Shown one piece after another: positions 19,530 through 27,722 of a stretch of DNA of 64,000 nucleotides. The notes beneath the pieces are model-generated. The model did not search any database. It saw nothing but the letters and a program-made list of their open reading frames with translations, and had not been told where the DNA came from. Position numbers and translations under genes: made by a program. Positions within the stretch are counted from its first letter, which is position 1. Each line of letters begins with the position of its first letter. The stretch is from Andreprevotia sp. IGB-42 (GTDB lineage: Bacteria; Pseudomonadota; Gammaproteobacteria; Burkholderiales; Chitinibacteraceae): NCBI RefSeq assembly GCF_009848685.1, contig NZ_WXTX01000001.1, positions 310,001 to 374,000 of the forward strand. Direction: 5' to 3'.

Positions 19530-19606
19530 GCGCTCGTAGCTCAGTTGGATAGAGTGTCAGTTTCCGAAGCTGAAGGTCACAGGTTCGATTCCTGTCGGGC
19601 GCGCCA
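19530..19606 (+). tRNA. tRNA-Arg (anticodon CCG)
   Basis: This 77-nt cloverleaf has acceptor GCGCTCG paired to CGGGCGC, anticodon stem TCAGT/GCTGA with loop TTCCGAA (anticodon CCG), the T-arm ACAGGTTCGATTCCTGT and an encoded CCA. It reads CGG codons. Confidence 0.96.
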
Positions 19607-19616
19607 GAATGCAATC

Positions 19617-19650
19617 AAAGGCTTACGTGGATTCACGTAGGCCTTTTGCT
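19617..19650 (+). terminator. Terminator of tRNA-Arg
   Basis: AAAGGCTTACGTG (19617-19629) pairs with CACGTAGGCCTTT (19634-19646) with one G-T wobble and a 4-nt loop, ending in a T-rich tail. Confidence 0.85.
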
Positions 19651-19917
19651 TTTCCAACATCGCGTAATCATCCGTGACTTGCATGAGTATTGGCATGCCG
19701 GGCGCACTTGGGCAAGCACATGCGCCAAGTGTGCACATCTGCCACCATTCCCTGCACAATTTGCAGCCATTTATCTTGCTGATCAATGGAAGCGCTGTTT
19801 GCAGGCGTTCATCAAGCGGCCAGAAACGCCGGGCGGGAATCGGTTCCGGCAATGACCTGCCCATGGACAAATGAAAAGCGGAATCGTCGCCCGTGGTGGC
19901 GGGAATGGCAAAAAGCG
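19651..19917. other. Intergenic region without a recognised gene
   Basis: These 267 bp between the tRNA-Arg terminator and the hydrolase start contain no coding signal I trust. A minus-strand frame here ends in RARQESNL, a well-known artefact of reading across a tRNA gene. No convincing promoter was identified. Confidence 0.5.
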
Positions 19918-20814
19918 ATGACAGACACACAGCACCGCACATTGAAACAACGCCGCACCTGCAGGCGCATGCTGGTTTTATGGGTTGCGCCGCTGGTGCT
20001 GGGGGTGCTCATGATGCTTTGCTGGCTGGCCGGCGGCACGCTGTCAGCACCGGCCAATCATGCGCGGCCGGCATCGCCGGCAGAGGACGGTGTTCGGGCT
20101 GTCACATTTTCCGGTCTGCATGGGTGGTGGCTGGCGGCTAGTCGGCCTGCTGGCGATTGCGCGCTGCTGATGCATGGGGTCCGCGCTGATCGCACTGCAA
20201 TGCTGGGCAGGGCACGCTGGTTCCAGCAGCATGGCTACCATGCCTTGCTGTTCGATTTCCAGGCGCATGGCGAAAGCCCCGGTGAACAGATCACCTTTGG
20301 CTATCGTGAATCTGCCAACGCCCATGCCGCCGTCGATTTCATGCGAAATAGCGGCCAGTGCCAGCGCATCGTCGCAGTCGGTCAATCCTTGGGCGGAGCG
20401 GCAGCGTTGCTGGGATCGGCACCGATCAAGGTAGAGGCGCTGGTGCTGGAATCGGTCTATCCCGCCATTGAAGATGCGGTAGCAGATCGGCTGGAGATTC
20501 GCCTTGGCAGGCCAGGCCGCTGGCTTGCCCCGTTGCTGTACTGGCAGATTCCCTGGCGCCTCGGCATCCCGCTCGACGCATTGCATCCCGAAAACGCAAT
20601 CAGACAGCTACGCAGCCCGGTGCTGATCATGGCCGGCAGTGCCGACCGGCATACCCACCCGGATGAGGCGAGGCGCCTGTACGCAAATGCACCCGGCCCC
20701 AAATGGTTCCGGGAGGTAGCCGGTGCGCAGCACCAGGATCTGTACCGATACGCGCCAGACGCCTACGCAGCGCAATTGCAGTCATTTCTCGGACAGACCT
20801 TGCCGCGCCCATGA
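19918..20814 (+). CDS. Membrane-anchored alpha/beta hydrolase
   Basis: A 298-residue protein with a basic N-terminus and one hydrophobic segment (about 19-43), so it is either membrane-anchored or exported. The hydrolase fold has the oxyanion region LLMHGVRADR, nucleophile Ser157 in GQSLGG, Asp243 (AGSADRHT) and His272 (GAQHQDLY). It resembles BAAT/Bem46-type esterases or peptidases of unknown substrate. The frame opens at 19786; ATG 19918 is preferred because the coding pattern and the positive-inside anchor begin there, although its ribosome-binding site is weak. Confidence 0.8.
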   Translation: MTDTQHRTLKQRRTCRRMLVLWVAPLVLGVLMMLCWLAGGTLSAPANHARPASPAEDGVRAVTFSGLHGWWLAASRPAGDCALLMHGVRADRTAMLGRARWFQQHGYHALLFDFQAHGESPGEQITFGYRESANAHAAVDFMRNSGQCQRIVAVGQSLGGAAALLGSAPIKVEALVLESVYPAIEDAVADRLEIRLGRPGRWLAPLLYWQIPWRLGIPLDALHPENAIRQLRSPVLIMAGSADRHTHPDEARRLYANAPGPKWFREVAGAQHQDLYRYAPDAYAAQLQSFLGQTLPRP

Positions 20815-20930
20815 TGCCGCCGGATCGGCATGCTTGATCCGGCTCATGACATGCACTGCTGCGCGCAGGATTGCCCTGCGCCGGCAACTGTGCAACGCTG
20901 GCAATTCCAGTCAATACCACGAGGATAGCC

Positions 20931-21368
20931 ATGGATGCCACAGCTTATCTGGCTTTTGATCCATACCGCGCAGCCGGCCTGGTCGTTGCGGTGGTGCTGG
21001 GCGGTCTGATCGGGCTGGAGCGGCAATGGCGCCGGCACCCCGCAGGCCTGCATACCAACGCGCTGGTGGCGCTGGGCGCTGCCGCATATGTGATTGCCGC
21101 CGTGTTGATCGGCGACAACACCGGGCCGGCGCGCGTGGCAGGCCAGGTGGTGACCGGCGTGGGCTTCCTGTGCGCCGGTTTGATCTGGCATGAAGGCGTG
21201 AGCGTGCGCGGCATCAATACTGCGGCCACCGTGTGGTGCTCGTGCGCGGTCGGCGTGCTGGCGGGCTTCGGCATGCTTGCGTGGGCAACCGTGGTAGCGT
21301 TGCTGGTGGTGCTGACCAACGTGGTGCTGCATTACGTGGCGCGCAGCGTCGACAGCGCGATCAAGTGA
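20931..21368 (+). CDS. MgtC/SapB-family membrane protein
   Basis: A 145-residue inner-membrane protein with four hydrophobic helices. The start AGLVVAVVLGGLIGLERQWRRHPAGLHTNALVALGAA carries the MgtC/SapB signature GxxIGxERxxxxxxAGxxTxxLV in slightly diverged form. It lacks the C-terminal soluble domain of virulence-type MgtC. In pathogens MgtC inhibits the F-type ATP synthase and supports growth at low Mg2+; the role of short homologues is unclear. ATG 20931 is preceded by GAGGA. Confidence 0.85.
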   Translation: MDATAYLAFDPYRAAGLVVAVVLGGLIGLERQWRRHPAGLHTNALVALGAAAYVIAAVLIGDNTGPARVAGQVVTGVGFLCAGLIWHEGVSVRGINTAATVWCSCAVGVLAGFGMLAWATVVALLVVLTNVVLHYVARSVDSAIK

Positions 21369-21389
21369 ATGCAAGCCGGCGTGGCGGCA

Positions 21390-22388
21390 TCAGCGCTCGC
21401 CGGCCTTGCCGGCCAGCCGCTGGCTGACTGCCGGATCCAGCTGCGCCATGAATGCCTCTACCGCTGCGGTATAGGCACCCGGTAATCCCAACTGCTGGTT
21501 GATTTCCTTGTGGGTAAGCGCCTGCGGCAATACGCTGGCTGTTACGCCCAGCGTAGCTGCCCTGGCAACGAAGCGCTCGGCCGGCGGGCAGGCGTCGCTG
21601 CGGCGGCTGGAACATACCGCCAGCATCGGCGCCGCACCGCGCACCAGCACATGGTATGGCGATACGCTTTGCCAGTAGGCAGGATCGGTGCCGAACGCAG
21701 GATCATAAAGCGGAAAATGGCGCCTATTCATGATGCTGACCACGTCGATTGCCGCGCTATCGAGCGATACCGTACCCAGCCACGGTTTGGCGCCGGCCTG
21801 ATACGCCAGTTGCGGCGCGGCATTCAGCAGGCCGACCAGATGTGCACCCGCTGAATGCCCCATCAGGATGAACCGCGCCGGATCGCCGCCCCAGCTTGCT
21901 GCCTTGGCCTGCGCCGCAGCCAGCGCGGTGGCCACATCCCGGGCTTGCGTCAGCGGGTCTGCATCCGGCAGCAGGCGGTAATTGGCAGAGATCACGATGA
22001 ACCCTTCGGGCACCCAGCGCGCTACCTTGTTTTGCACCACGGTGCTGGCGGCTTTGTCGCCAGTCCGCCATGCGCCGCCGTGCACCATGAAGATCACCGG
22101 TGCCGCACCGGCTTGCTGCGGCAAGTAGATGTCCATGCGCTGCAACGGATTGCTGCCGTAGGCCACGTTACGCATCACGCGCACGCCGGCTGGCACTGCC
22201 GCGGCAGTGCCGGTATCGGCGCCATCCATGTCCTCATCCAGCTCAGCGGCGGGTGCACTGGCGTGGGCGCGGCGCTCGCGCAGCTTGTCCAGCAAGGGGC
22301 CGGCCTGGGCGGCTTGCGCAAGCATCATTGCAGCCAGCAGCAGGCAAATGCGGGAATGCCCATGGAACGGCGGTTGGATCGTCTTCAT
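21390..22388 (-). CDS. Secreted esterase/lipase-like alpha/beta hydrolase
   Basis: A 332-residue protein with a signal peptide (about 1-29, ending AQAAQA). Hormone-sensitive-lipase/BD-FAE-type signatures are present: oxyanion loop HGGAW (103-107), ISANYRLLPDA, nucleophile Ser179 in GHSAGAH, an acidic residue in SRRSDACP and a His in ALTHKE. It probably hydrolyses a carboxylic ester in the periplasm or outside the cell. Its ATG overlaps the stop codon of the LysR gene in an ATGA arrangement (22388-22385), so the two are translationally coupled and likely functionally linked. Confidence 0.9.
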   Translation of the reverse strand: MKTIQPPFHGHSRICLLLAAMMLAQAAQAGPLLDKLRERRAHASAPAAELDEDMDGADTGTAAAVPAGVRVMRNVAYGSNPLQRMDIYLPQQAGAAPVIFMVHGGAWRTGDKAASTVVQNKVARWVPEGFIVISANYRLLPDADPLTQARDVATALAAAQAKAASWGGDPARFILMGHSAGAHLVGLLNAAPQLAYQAGAKPWLGTVSLDSAAIDVVSIMNRRHFPLYDPAFGTDPAYWQSVSPYHVLVRGAAPMLAVCSSRRSDACPPAERFVARAATLGVTASVLPQALTHKEINQQLGLPGAYTAAVEAFMAQLDPAVSQRLAGKAGER

Positions 22389-23296
22389 TTTTGCTCCCAT
22401 GCAGCGCCACCGGTGCATGCCGCATCGGCGGCAGTTAACGACATCCATTGTCCGGTCAGGCTATCTGCAACGATTTGCGCCAGTTTATCGATGACAGGAC
22501 TGGCAGCGTTATCCGCCCGGTGCAGCAGCAGGCCGATGCGTGGCAATGGTGGCAAGCCCTCCAGCACCGCCAGTTGCGCAGGCATGCCGGCACGGGTGCG
22601 GATGGTAATGCCGAGGCCTGCGGCGGCGGCCGCCCATATCCCATGCAGGCTGGGGCTGGTAACGGCAACGCGCCAATCCTGCCCGCTACGTTGCAGCGCC
22701 TCGATCGCGGCACTGCGCATCAGGCAAGGCGCGGCAAATACCACCAGTGGCAACGGATCTGCGGTGACGGAGGTATCGGGGTGGCCTATCCAGTGCAATT
22801 GCAACATTGCCAGCGGGGTGCACCCGGGGGTGCGCTGGCCGCCATCCCATGCCAGCGCCAGATCGAGCCGGCCGGCAGCGATCTGTGCCAGCAGTTCTTC
22901 GTTGCGGGCGATGCAGATTTCCACATGCACCTGCGGATGGGCGCGGGCAAACTGGCCGAGGATATCCACCAGCAGGTGCTCGGCAAAGTCTTCCTGCAGG
23001 CCGATGCGCACCTGGCCAGCAAGCTCAATGCCGTGCAGTGCGGCGGCCGCCTCGTCGTTCAGCGCCAGCAGGCGGCGGGCATAGGCCAGCATCACCTCGC
23101 CAGCCGGCGTCAGCTGCAAGCCGCGGCCGGCTTTGCCGAGCACCGGCGCGCCCACCTGCACCTCCAGCTTCTTGAGCTGGGCACTGACCGCCGAGGTGGA
23201 CCGGCCCAGCCGCTGCGCCGCTTTGGCAAAGCTGCCCAGCTCGATACCGGTAACAAAGCTGCGCAATACGTCCAGATCAAAGTTGGTTCGCCGCAT
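22385..23296 (-). CDS. LysR-family transcriptional regulator
   Basis: A 303-residue regulator with an N-terminal winged helix-turn-helix (LDVLRSFVTGIELGSFAKAAQRLGRSTSAVS, about 8-40) and a periplasmic-binding-like effector domain. It is divergent from a carboxymuconolactone-decarboxylase/tautomerase pair across a 105-bp intergenic region, the usual LysR target layout. It is also translationally coupled to the downstream esterase. The effector may be an aromatic or lactone-type compound, inferred only from neighbours. Confidence 0.93.
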   Translation of the reverse strand: MRRTNFDLDVLRSFVTGIELGSFAKAAQRLGRSTSAVSAQLKKLEVQVGAPVLGKAGRGLQLTPAGEVMLAYARRLLALNDEAAAALHGIELAGQVRIGLQEDFAEHLLVDILGQFARAHPQVHVEICIARNEELLAQIAAGRLDLALAWDGGQRTPGCTPLAMLQLHWIGHPDTSVTADPLPLVVFAAPCLMRSAAIEALQRSGQDWRVAVTSPSLHGIWAAAAAGLGITIRTRAGMPAQLAVLEGLPPLPRIGLLLHRADNAASPVIDKLAQIVADSLTGQWMSLTAADAACTGGAAWEQK

Positions 23297-23401
23297 GCAT
23301 CAATCCTGTTTTATAGGATCATTCATTTCAAATTTCCCGATATTCAGGATTATCGTCGCTTGCTACCTTGGCGCTGTCAACCACCGCCAAGGAGCCCTTC
23401 C

Positions 23402-23764
23402 ATGTCACCGATCCCGCCATCCTCCGATAGCCAGCGCGTGTTTGGCCCGCATGCGCCAAAGCTGGCGCAACTGACCGACGACGTGCTGTTTGGCGATGTC
23501 TGGCAGCGCCCGGATCTGAACCCGCGCGAGCGCTCGCTTGCCACCGTCTCCGCCCTGGTGGCGCTGTACCGGCTGGAGCAACTGCCGTTTCACCTGCAAC
23601 GCGCGCTGGATAACGGCATCACGCATGCCGAACTGGCAGAGCTGATCACCCATCTGGCGTTTTATGCCGGTTGGCCGTGCGCGGCATCGGCCATCACGCT
23701 GCTCAATGCCATCCCCGCCGCAGCCAGCAGCAACACAACCGAGGAAACCCGCCATGCCCTATAG
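23402..23764 (+). CDS. Carboxymuconolactone decarboxylase-family protein
   Basis: A 120-residue protein of the AhpD-like fold. It has the CMD pattern: NPRERSLATVSALVALYRLEQLPFHLQRALDNGIT and ELAELITHLAFYAGWPCAASAI. The AhpD CxxC redox pair is absent, so peroxidase-reductase activity is unlikely and a lactone or quinone-type substrate is more plausible. AAGGAG precedes ATG 23402. The last 11 bp overlap the tautomerase gene, indicating an operon controlled by the divergent LysR. Confidence 0.88.
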   Translation: MSPIPPSSDSQRVFGPHAPKLAQLTDDVLFGDVWQRPDLNPRERSLATVSALVALYRLEQLPFHLQRALDNGITHAELAELITHLAFYAGWPCAASAITLLNAIPAAASSNTTEETRHAL

Positions 23765-24146
23765 CCGTATCTCGCTCCTGAAAGGCAAAACGCAGGATTA
23801 CCTGCGTGCGCTATCCGACAACCTGCACCGTGCGCTGGTGGAAACCTTCGAGGTGCCGGAAAACGACCGCTTCCAGGTCATCCACCAACTGGCACCGGAA
23901 GAACTGGTGTTCGATCGCAACTACCTGTGTGGCCCGCGCAGTGATGATTACGTGCTGATCGCCATCACTGCAGGGCGCATCCGCAATACACAGCACAAGC
24001 GGGCGTTCTATCGCCGGCTGACCGAGCTGCTGCAAATTTCCCCGGGCATCCAGCCACAGGATGTGATGGTGGTGATCAATACCACCGAAGCGGAAGACTG
24101 GTCGTTCGGGAACGGTATTGCCACCATGCTGCCAGCGGCAGATTAG
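23754..24146 (+). CDS. Tautomerase-family protein
   Basis: A 130-residue protein whose second residue is proline (MPYSRISLLKGK), placing the catalytic Pro1 of the tautomerase superfamily at the mature N-terminus. The body (ALSDNLHRALVETFEVPENDRFQVIHQL...RNTQHKRAFYRRLTELL) matches the trimeric cis-CaaD/MSAD-like tautomerases. It probably acts on a keto-enol substrate in aromatic or furan-type catabolism together with the overlapping decarboxylase-like gene. The exact reaction is unknown. ATG 23754 is required to expose Pro1. Confidence 0.88.
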   Translation: MPYSRISLLKGKTQDYLRALSDNLHRALVETFEVPENDRFQVIHQLAPEELVFDRNYLCGPRSDDYVLIAITAGRIRNTQHKRAFYRRLTELLQISPGIQPQDVMVVINTTEAEDWSFGNGIATMLPAAD

Positions 24147-24313
24147 GGTACTTCCAGAAACCGTTTTTCCCATAAAACACCACTGATATAAATCAATAGG
24201 TTACATGCGCACGGCATTTGAAAATCGAGGTTTTTGGAAGCCCCCATTAACCGGCAATGCGCTATCCGGCTTGGCCAGGCACCGGCCCGGTAGCCGGGTA
24301 GCACTGCTGATAG

Positions 24314-25186
24314 TCAACCCGCCCGTTCGCGCATCATGGCCACGAAGCGGTCCAGCGCCGGGTGCGTGCGGCCGGGTAGCCAGGCCAGGCCGACTTGCCA
24401 GCGCGCAGTGGCAGCATCGATGGGCAATAGCCGCACGCCGCCGCGCAGCAGATGATCAGACCGGTGCGGCAACAGCGCCACGCCGATGCCGGCAGCCACC
24501 ACCGCCAGCACTGTCTGGATATCATCCGCGTGCTGGATGATGCGCGGGGTGAACGCGCTCGCCCCACACCATAACTCGATCTGCGCGGCAAGGCCGGGCC
24601 CGCGCTGACGGTTGAGCGCCACGAAGCCCGACGCATTCAGAGATGCCAGCTCGGCTGGCAGCTGCCCATGGGGGCTGGCAGCCGGTACTGCCAGTGCCAG
24701 TTGCTCATCCAGCAGCGGCAAGGTGGCAAGGCCGGCGCTGGCTGGTAAGCGCACGAAGCCGAGATCGAGCTGGCCGGCCAGCAGGCGCCGGGTCTGCTCG
24801 GCCGACGACAGGTCGTTCAGGGTAATGACGACATCCGGGCATTGCTGGCGGAACGTGGCGATGCACTGCGGCGCCAGTGCCAGCGTGGACAGGCCGAAGC
24901 CGATATCCAGCCGGCCACGCTCGCCCTGGCTGGCTTGCCGCACGCGTGCCAGCACCGTATCGGCGTTGCCGACCAGTTGCAGCGCATCCGGCAGCAGTTG
25001 TTCGCCAAACGGGGTCAGCACCGCACCGTGGCGGCCGCGCTCGAACAAGCGCGCGCCCAATTCGGCCTCCAGAGCCAGCATCTGCTTGCTGAGCGCCGGC
25101 TGGGTAATGCACAGCATGCTGGCAGCCCGGCCGAAGTGGCCAAGCTCGGCAATGCACAGGAACGCACGCAGCAACTTGATATCCAT
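24314..25186 (-). CDS. LysR-family transcriptional regulator
   Basis: A 290-residue LysR protein with a classic N-terminal DNA-binding domain (MDIKLLRAFLCIAELGHFGRAASMLCITQPALSKQ) and an effector domain of the BenM/CatR type (GRLDIGFGLSTLA). It is divergent from the nitrilase-family gene with 96 bp between the start codons, which makes that gene the likely target. The effector is unknown. Confidence 0.93.
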   Translation of the reverse strand: MDIKLLRAFLCIAELGHFGRAASMLCITQPALSKQMLALEAELGARLFERGRHGAVLTPFGEQLLPDALQLVGNADTVLARVRQASQGERGRLDIGFGLSTLALAPQCIATFRQQCPDVVITLNDLSSAEQTRRLLAGQLDLGFVRLPASAGLATLPLLDEQLALAVPAASPHGQLPAELASLNASGFVALNRQRGPGLAAQIELWCGASAFTPRIIQHADDIQTVLAVVAAGIGVALLPHRSDHLLRGGVRLLPIDAATARWQVGLAWLPGRTHPALDRFVAMMRERAG

Positions 25187-25282
25187 TCCATTTTCTTATC
25201 AATCAATCACCAATTTTTCATTTTACGCATGAAATGTGCAGGCGCTTAATGCAGTGGTTTCCATGCAACCTCAAGGATCATC

Positions 25283-26290
25283 ATGTCTGCCCCTACCCTG
25301 CGTGCCGCATCGGTACAGTTTCAGCATCGCGCTGGCGATAAAGCCTACAACCTCAGCCAGATCGGCCATTTTGCCGGGCAAGCCGCTGCGCAACAGGTGC
25401 AACTACTGGTGTTTCCGGAAATGTGCATCTGCGGTTACTGGCATGTGCCCAAGCTGGGCGTAGCAGCACTGGAAGCGCTCGCAGAGCCGCTAGATGGCCC
25501 GTCAATCAACGCGGTGGCCGCGCTGGCGCAGCAAAGCGGCATTGCCATCGGTGCGGGCTGGCTGGAGCGTGCCGACGACGGCCGGCTGTTCAACAGCTAC
25601 GCGGTATGCATGCCCGATGGCGCGCGCCACGTGCACCGCAAGCTGCATGCATTCGAGCATGTGCATATCCATAGTGGCGAGCGCTATACGGTATTCGATA
25701 CGCCGTGGGGCATCCGTGCCGGCATCCTGATCTGCTGGGACAACAATCTGGTGGAAAATGCACGCGCCACCGCGCTGGCCGGCGCCACGCTGTTGATCGC
25801 ACCGCACCAGACCGGCGGCACGAACTCGCGCAGCCCGCATTCAATGAAGCCGATTGCGCTGGAAAAATGGCAACAGCGCCACAGTAACCCGGCAGCCATC
25901 GAAGCAGAATTCAAAGGCCCCAACGGGCGCGAGTGGCTGCTGCGCTGGTTGCCCGCACGGGCGCACGACAATGGCCTGTTCGTGATTTTCAGCAACGGCG
26001 TGGGGCAGGATGACGACGAAGTGCGCACCGGCAACGCAATGATCCTTGATCCGTACGGGCGCATCCTCAGCGAAACCTGGGCCGCTGCCGATGCGATGGT
26101 GGTGGCAGACCTGGATCTGGGCCTCACCGATATGAGTACCGGCCAGCGCTGGCTGCGCGGGCGGCGGCCTGAATTGTATGGCGTGCTGGCCGAGCGCATG
26201 GGCAATGAACTGAACCCGCGCGATGCGCGTTTTTCCGCTGCCAGCACGAAAACGCCGCCCTCCAACGTCAGCGAAAACAGCAACCCCTGA
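25283..26290 (+). CDS. Carbon-nitrogen hydrolase (nitrilase superfamily)
   Basis: A 335-residue cytoplasmic hydrolase with the Glu-Lys-Cys triad: Glu46 (VFPEMCI), Lys120 (VHRKLHAF) and Cys151 (ILICWDNN). It probably splits a nitrile or amide C-N bond. The tail KTPPSNVSENSNP looks disordered. Regulation by the divergent LysR gene is inferred from layout. The substrate class (amidase, N-carbamoylase or nitrilase) cannot be decided, although the CWDN context differs from the CWEN of true nitrilases and fits amidase-like branches. Confidence 0.9.
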   Translation: MSAPTLRAASVQFQHRAGDKAYNLSQIGHFAGQAAAQQVQLLVFPEMCICGYWHVPKLGVAALEALAEPLDGPSINAVAALAQQSGIAIGAGWLERADDGRLFNSYAVCMPDGARHVHRKLHAFEHVHIHSGERYTVFDTPWGIRAGILICWDNNLVENARATALAGATLLIAPHQTGGTNSRSPHSMKPIALEKWQQRHSNPAAIEAEFKGPNGREWLLRWLPARAHDNGLFVIFSNGVGQDDDEVRTGNAMILDPYGRILSETWAAADAMVVADLDLGLTDMSTGQRWLRGRRPELYGVLAERMGNELNPRDARFSAASTKTPPSNVSENSNP

Positions 26291-26309
26291 TATGTAAGCT
26301 TTTGATTCA

Positions 26310-26315
26310 TTGACA
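26310..26315 (+). promoter_or_regulatory. TTGACA box upstream of the first chitin-binding paralog
   Basis: A perfect -35-like TTGACA lies 82 bp before the start codon. The second paralog has TTGACA at 27643-27648, 80 bp before its start. No good -10 follows in either case, so this may be part of a conserved upstream element rather than a plain sigma70 promoter. Confidence 0.3.
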
Positions 26316-26345
26316 AATAACACCGGATCGCCAAATCTTGACAGA

Positions 26346-26364
26346 CCCCGGCCGGAAGCCGGGG
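26346..26364 (+). other. Leader hairpin before first chitin-binding paralog
   Basis: CCCCGGC (26346-26352) pairs with GCCGGGG (26358-26364) around a 5-nt loop, 28 nt before the ATG. No T-run follows. It could end the nitrilase transcript weakly or protect the 5' end of the following message. Confidence 0.45.
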
Positions 26365-26391
26365 ATAAACCAAGAACTGGAGGAGTCATCA

Positions 26392-27480
26392 ATGAAGAAA
26401 TCGTTACTGGCCGGATTGATCTGCATGACCGGCGCGGCAACCCCGGTATGGGCGTGCACACAACCACCTTCACAGATCATCACCCTGCCGGCCGGCGTGG
26501 ATGGCAAATTGCCGATTACGCCGCCCAACCTGCAAACCACACCCACGCTGGTACCTGGCGCGCCGACACCCACCCCCACGCCGACCAGGTCGCCGAGCAG
26601 TTGCCCGCAGGTCTATCGGTACGCGTACAACGCCGACGTGCCGTCGCTGACCGATCAGGAGATCATCGACCGGCTGGGCGGCAACCTCAACACACCACAG
26701 CTCTCCGCTGGCTGGGTGGACAGCAATGTTTACCTGGCTGGCGCCAAGGCATCGTTCAATGGCAAGAACTACACGGCCAAGTGGTGGACGCAGGGCACAC
26801 AGCCCGATACCCCGAATGGCCCGTGGAAAGAAGATGCCGATATCAATGGCGTACTGACCTGGAGCGCTACCCGCACCTACAACACGGGCGAGCAGGTGGT
26901 TTACAACGGCAAGCTGTACAGCGCCAAGTGGTGGACACAGAACGAGCAGCCGGGCGCCAGCGAATGGGGTGGCTGGGAACTGCGTGGCGATCCCCCTGCC
27001 GGCACCATCGATGCGTCCGCCATGCCGGGCAGCTTCAATGTTGCAGTGAGCAAGACCGGTGACCAGCTGCTGCTCAATTTCAACGCCAGCCGCACGGTAC
27101 AGTGGAAGCACACGCACGACGGGCAATGCGGTCTGATCACCACCAGGACCGGCAACGAGCCATTTGCCGAACGGTGGGAAGTCCGCCTTGATGGCGTGAC
27201 TGTGGCCACCTCCGATCTGTCATTGCCCATGGTATCGGGCACGCTGCCACCACCAAAGGTCATCAGGCTTCCTGATGGCAGTTGCCCGGCCGCTGGCGGT
27301 GTAGCGCAAACCAATGGCGAAGGCCAGTTGCAAACCGCCACTGCCACCGTTGCAGCCGGTAGTTCGCGTTTCCTGAGCGTGTGGGCATGCAAGGGCACCC
27401 AATGCCGCCCGAGCAAGCTGCTGGATCATCTACTGATGGGAGGATTGACTTTATCACCCAACCGGTACGTCAGCCCGTGA
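26392..27480 (+). CDS. Secreted protein with tandem CBM5/12-like modules, paralog 1
   Basis: A 362-residue secreted protein. The signal peptide ends PVWA before a mature N-terminal Cys (the W at -2 argues against a lipobox). Next come LPAGVDGKL, a short Thr/Pro linker, and a motif SLTDQEIIDRLGGNLNTP I do not recognise. Two CBM5/12-like modules follow (about 106-145 and 154-195), each with NGKxYxAKWWTQ. A C-terminal domain of about 165 residues ends with WACKGTQCRPSKLLDH. No catalytic motif is visible. GGAGGAG precedes the ATG. The neighbour at 27723 is a clear paralog. It likely binds chitin outside the cell; whether it is an adhesin, scaffold or enzyme is unknown. Confidence 0.85.
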   Translation: MKKSLLAGLICMTGAATPVWACTQPPSQIITLPAGVDGKLPITPPNLQTTPTLVPGAPTPTPTPTRSPSSCPQVYRYAYNADVPSLTDQEIIDRLGGNLNTPQLSAGWVDSNVYLAGAKASFNGKNYTAKWWTQGTQPDTPNGPWKEDADINGVLTWSATRTYNTGEQVVYNGKLYSAKWWTQNEQPGASEWGGWELRGDPPAGTIDASAMPGSFNVAVSKTGDQLLLNFNASRTVQWKHTHDGQCGLITTRTGNEPFAERWEVRLDGVTVATSDLSLPMVSGTLPPPKVIRLPDGSCPAAGGVAQTNGEGQLQTATATVAAGSSRFLSVWACKGTQCRPSKLLDHLLMGGLTLSPNRYVSP

Positions 27481-27526
27481 CAGGTTGATGCAATGCCCGC
27501 CGGATTGCATGGCATGCCGGCCCGCG

Positions 27527-27556
27527 ATGGCGAATCCGCAAGGGTTCGCCATTTTT
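27527..27556 (+). terminator. Terminator of chitin-binding paralog 1
   Basis: ATGGCGAATCC (27527-27537) pairs with GGGTTCGCCAT (27542-27552) with one wobble, followed by TTTT. It resembles the terminator of paralog 2 in its ATGGCGA...TCGCCAT stem, as if the unit was duplicated together with its terminator. Confidence 0.88.
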
Positions 27557-27722
27557 CTTGCCCACGCAGGCAACGGACACAACGAAAACAGATGCCTTGC
27601 CAGCCATCCGGCGCCCCTTGCCGCACGCTGGTACAGCGTGCCTTGACAAAGCCATTGCCGTTTACAACCCTGATGGCATCCATGCCAATGGCATGAGACA
27701 ACAATAACTGGAGGAGTTGGAA

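Noticed and set aside
19530-19920. Integrated element at tRNA-Arg
   Set aside because: No integrase, no duplicated tRNA 3' end and no composition change downstream. The sequence is explained by a terminator.
19577-19942. Minus-strand ORF ending RARQESNL
   Set aside because: It reads across tRNA-Arg and its terminator, and the ending is a typical tRNA-derived artefact.
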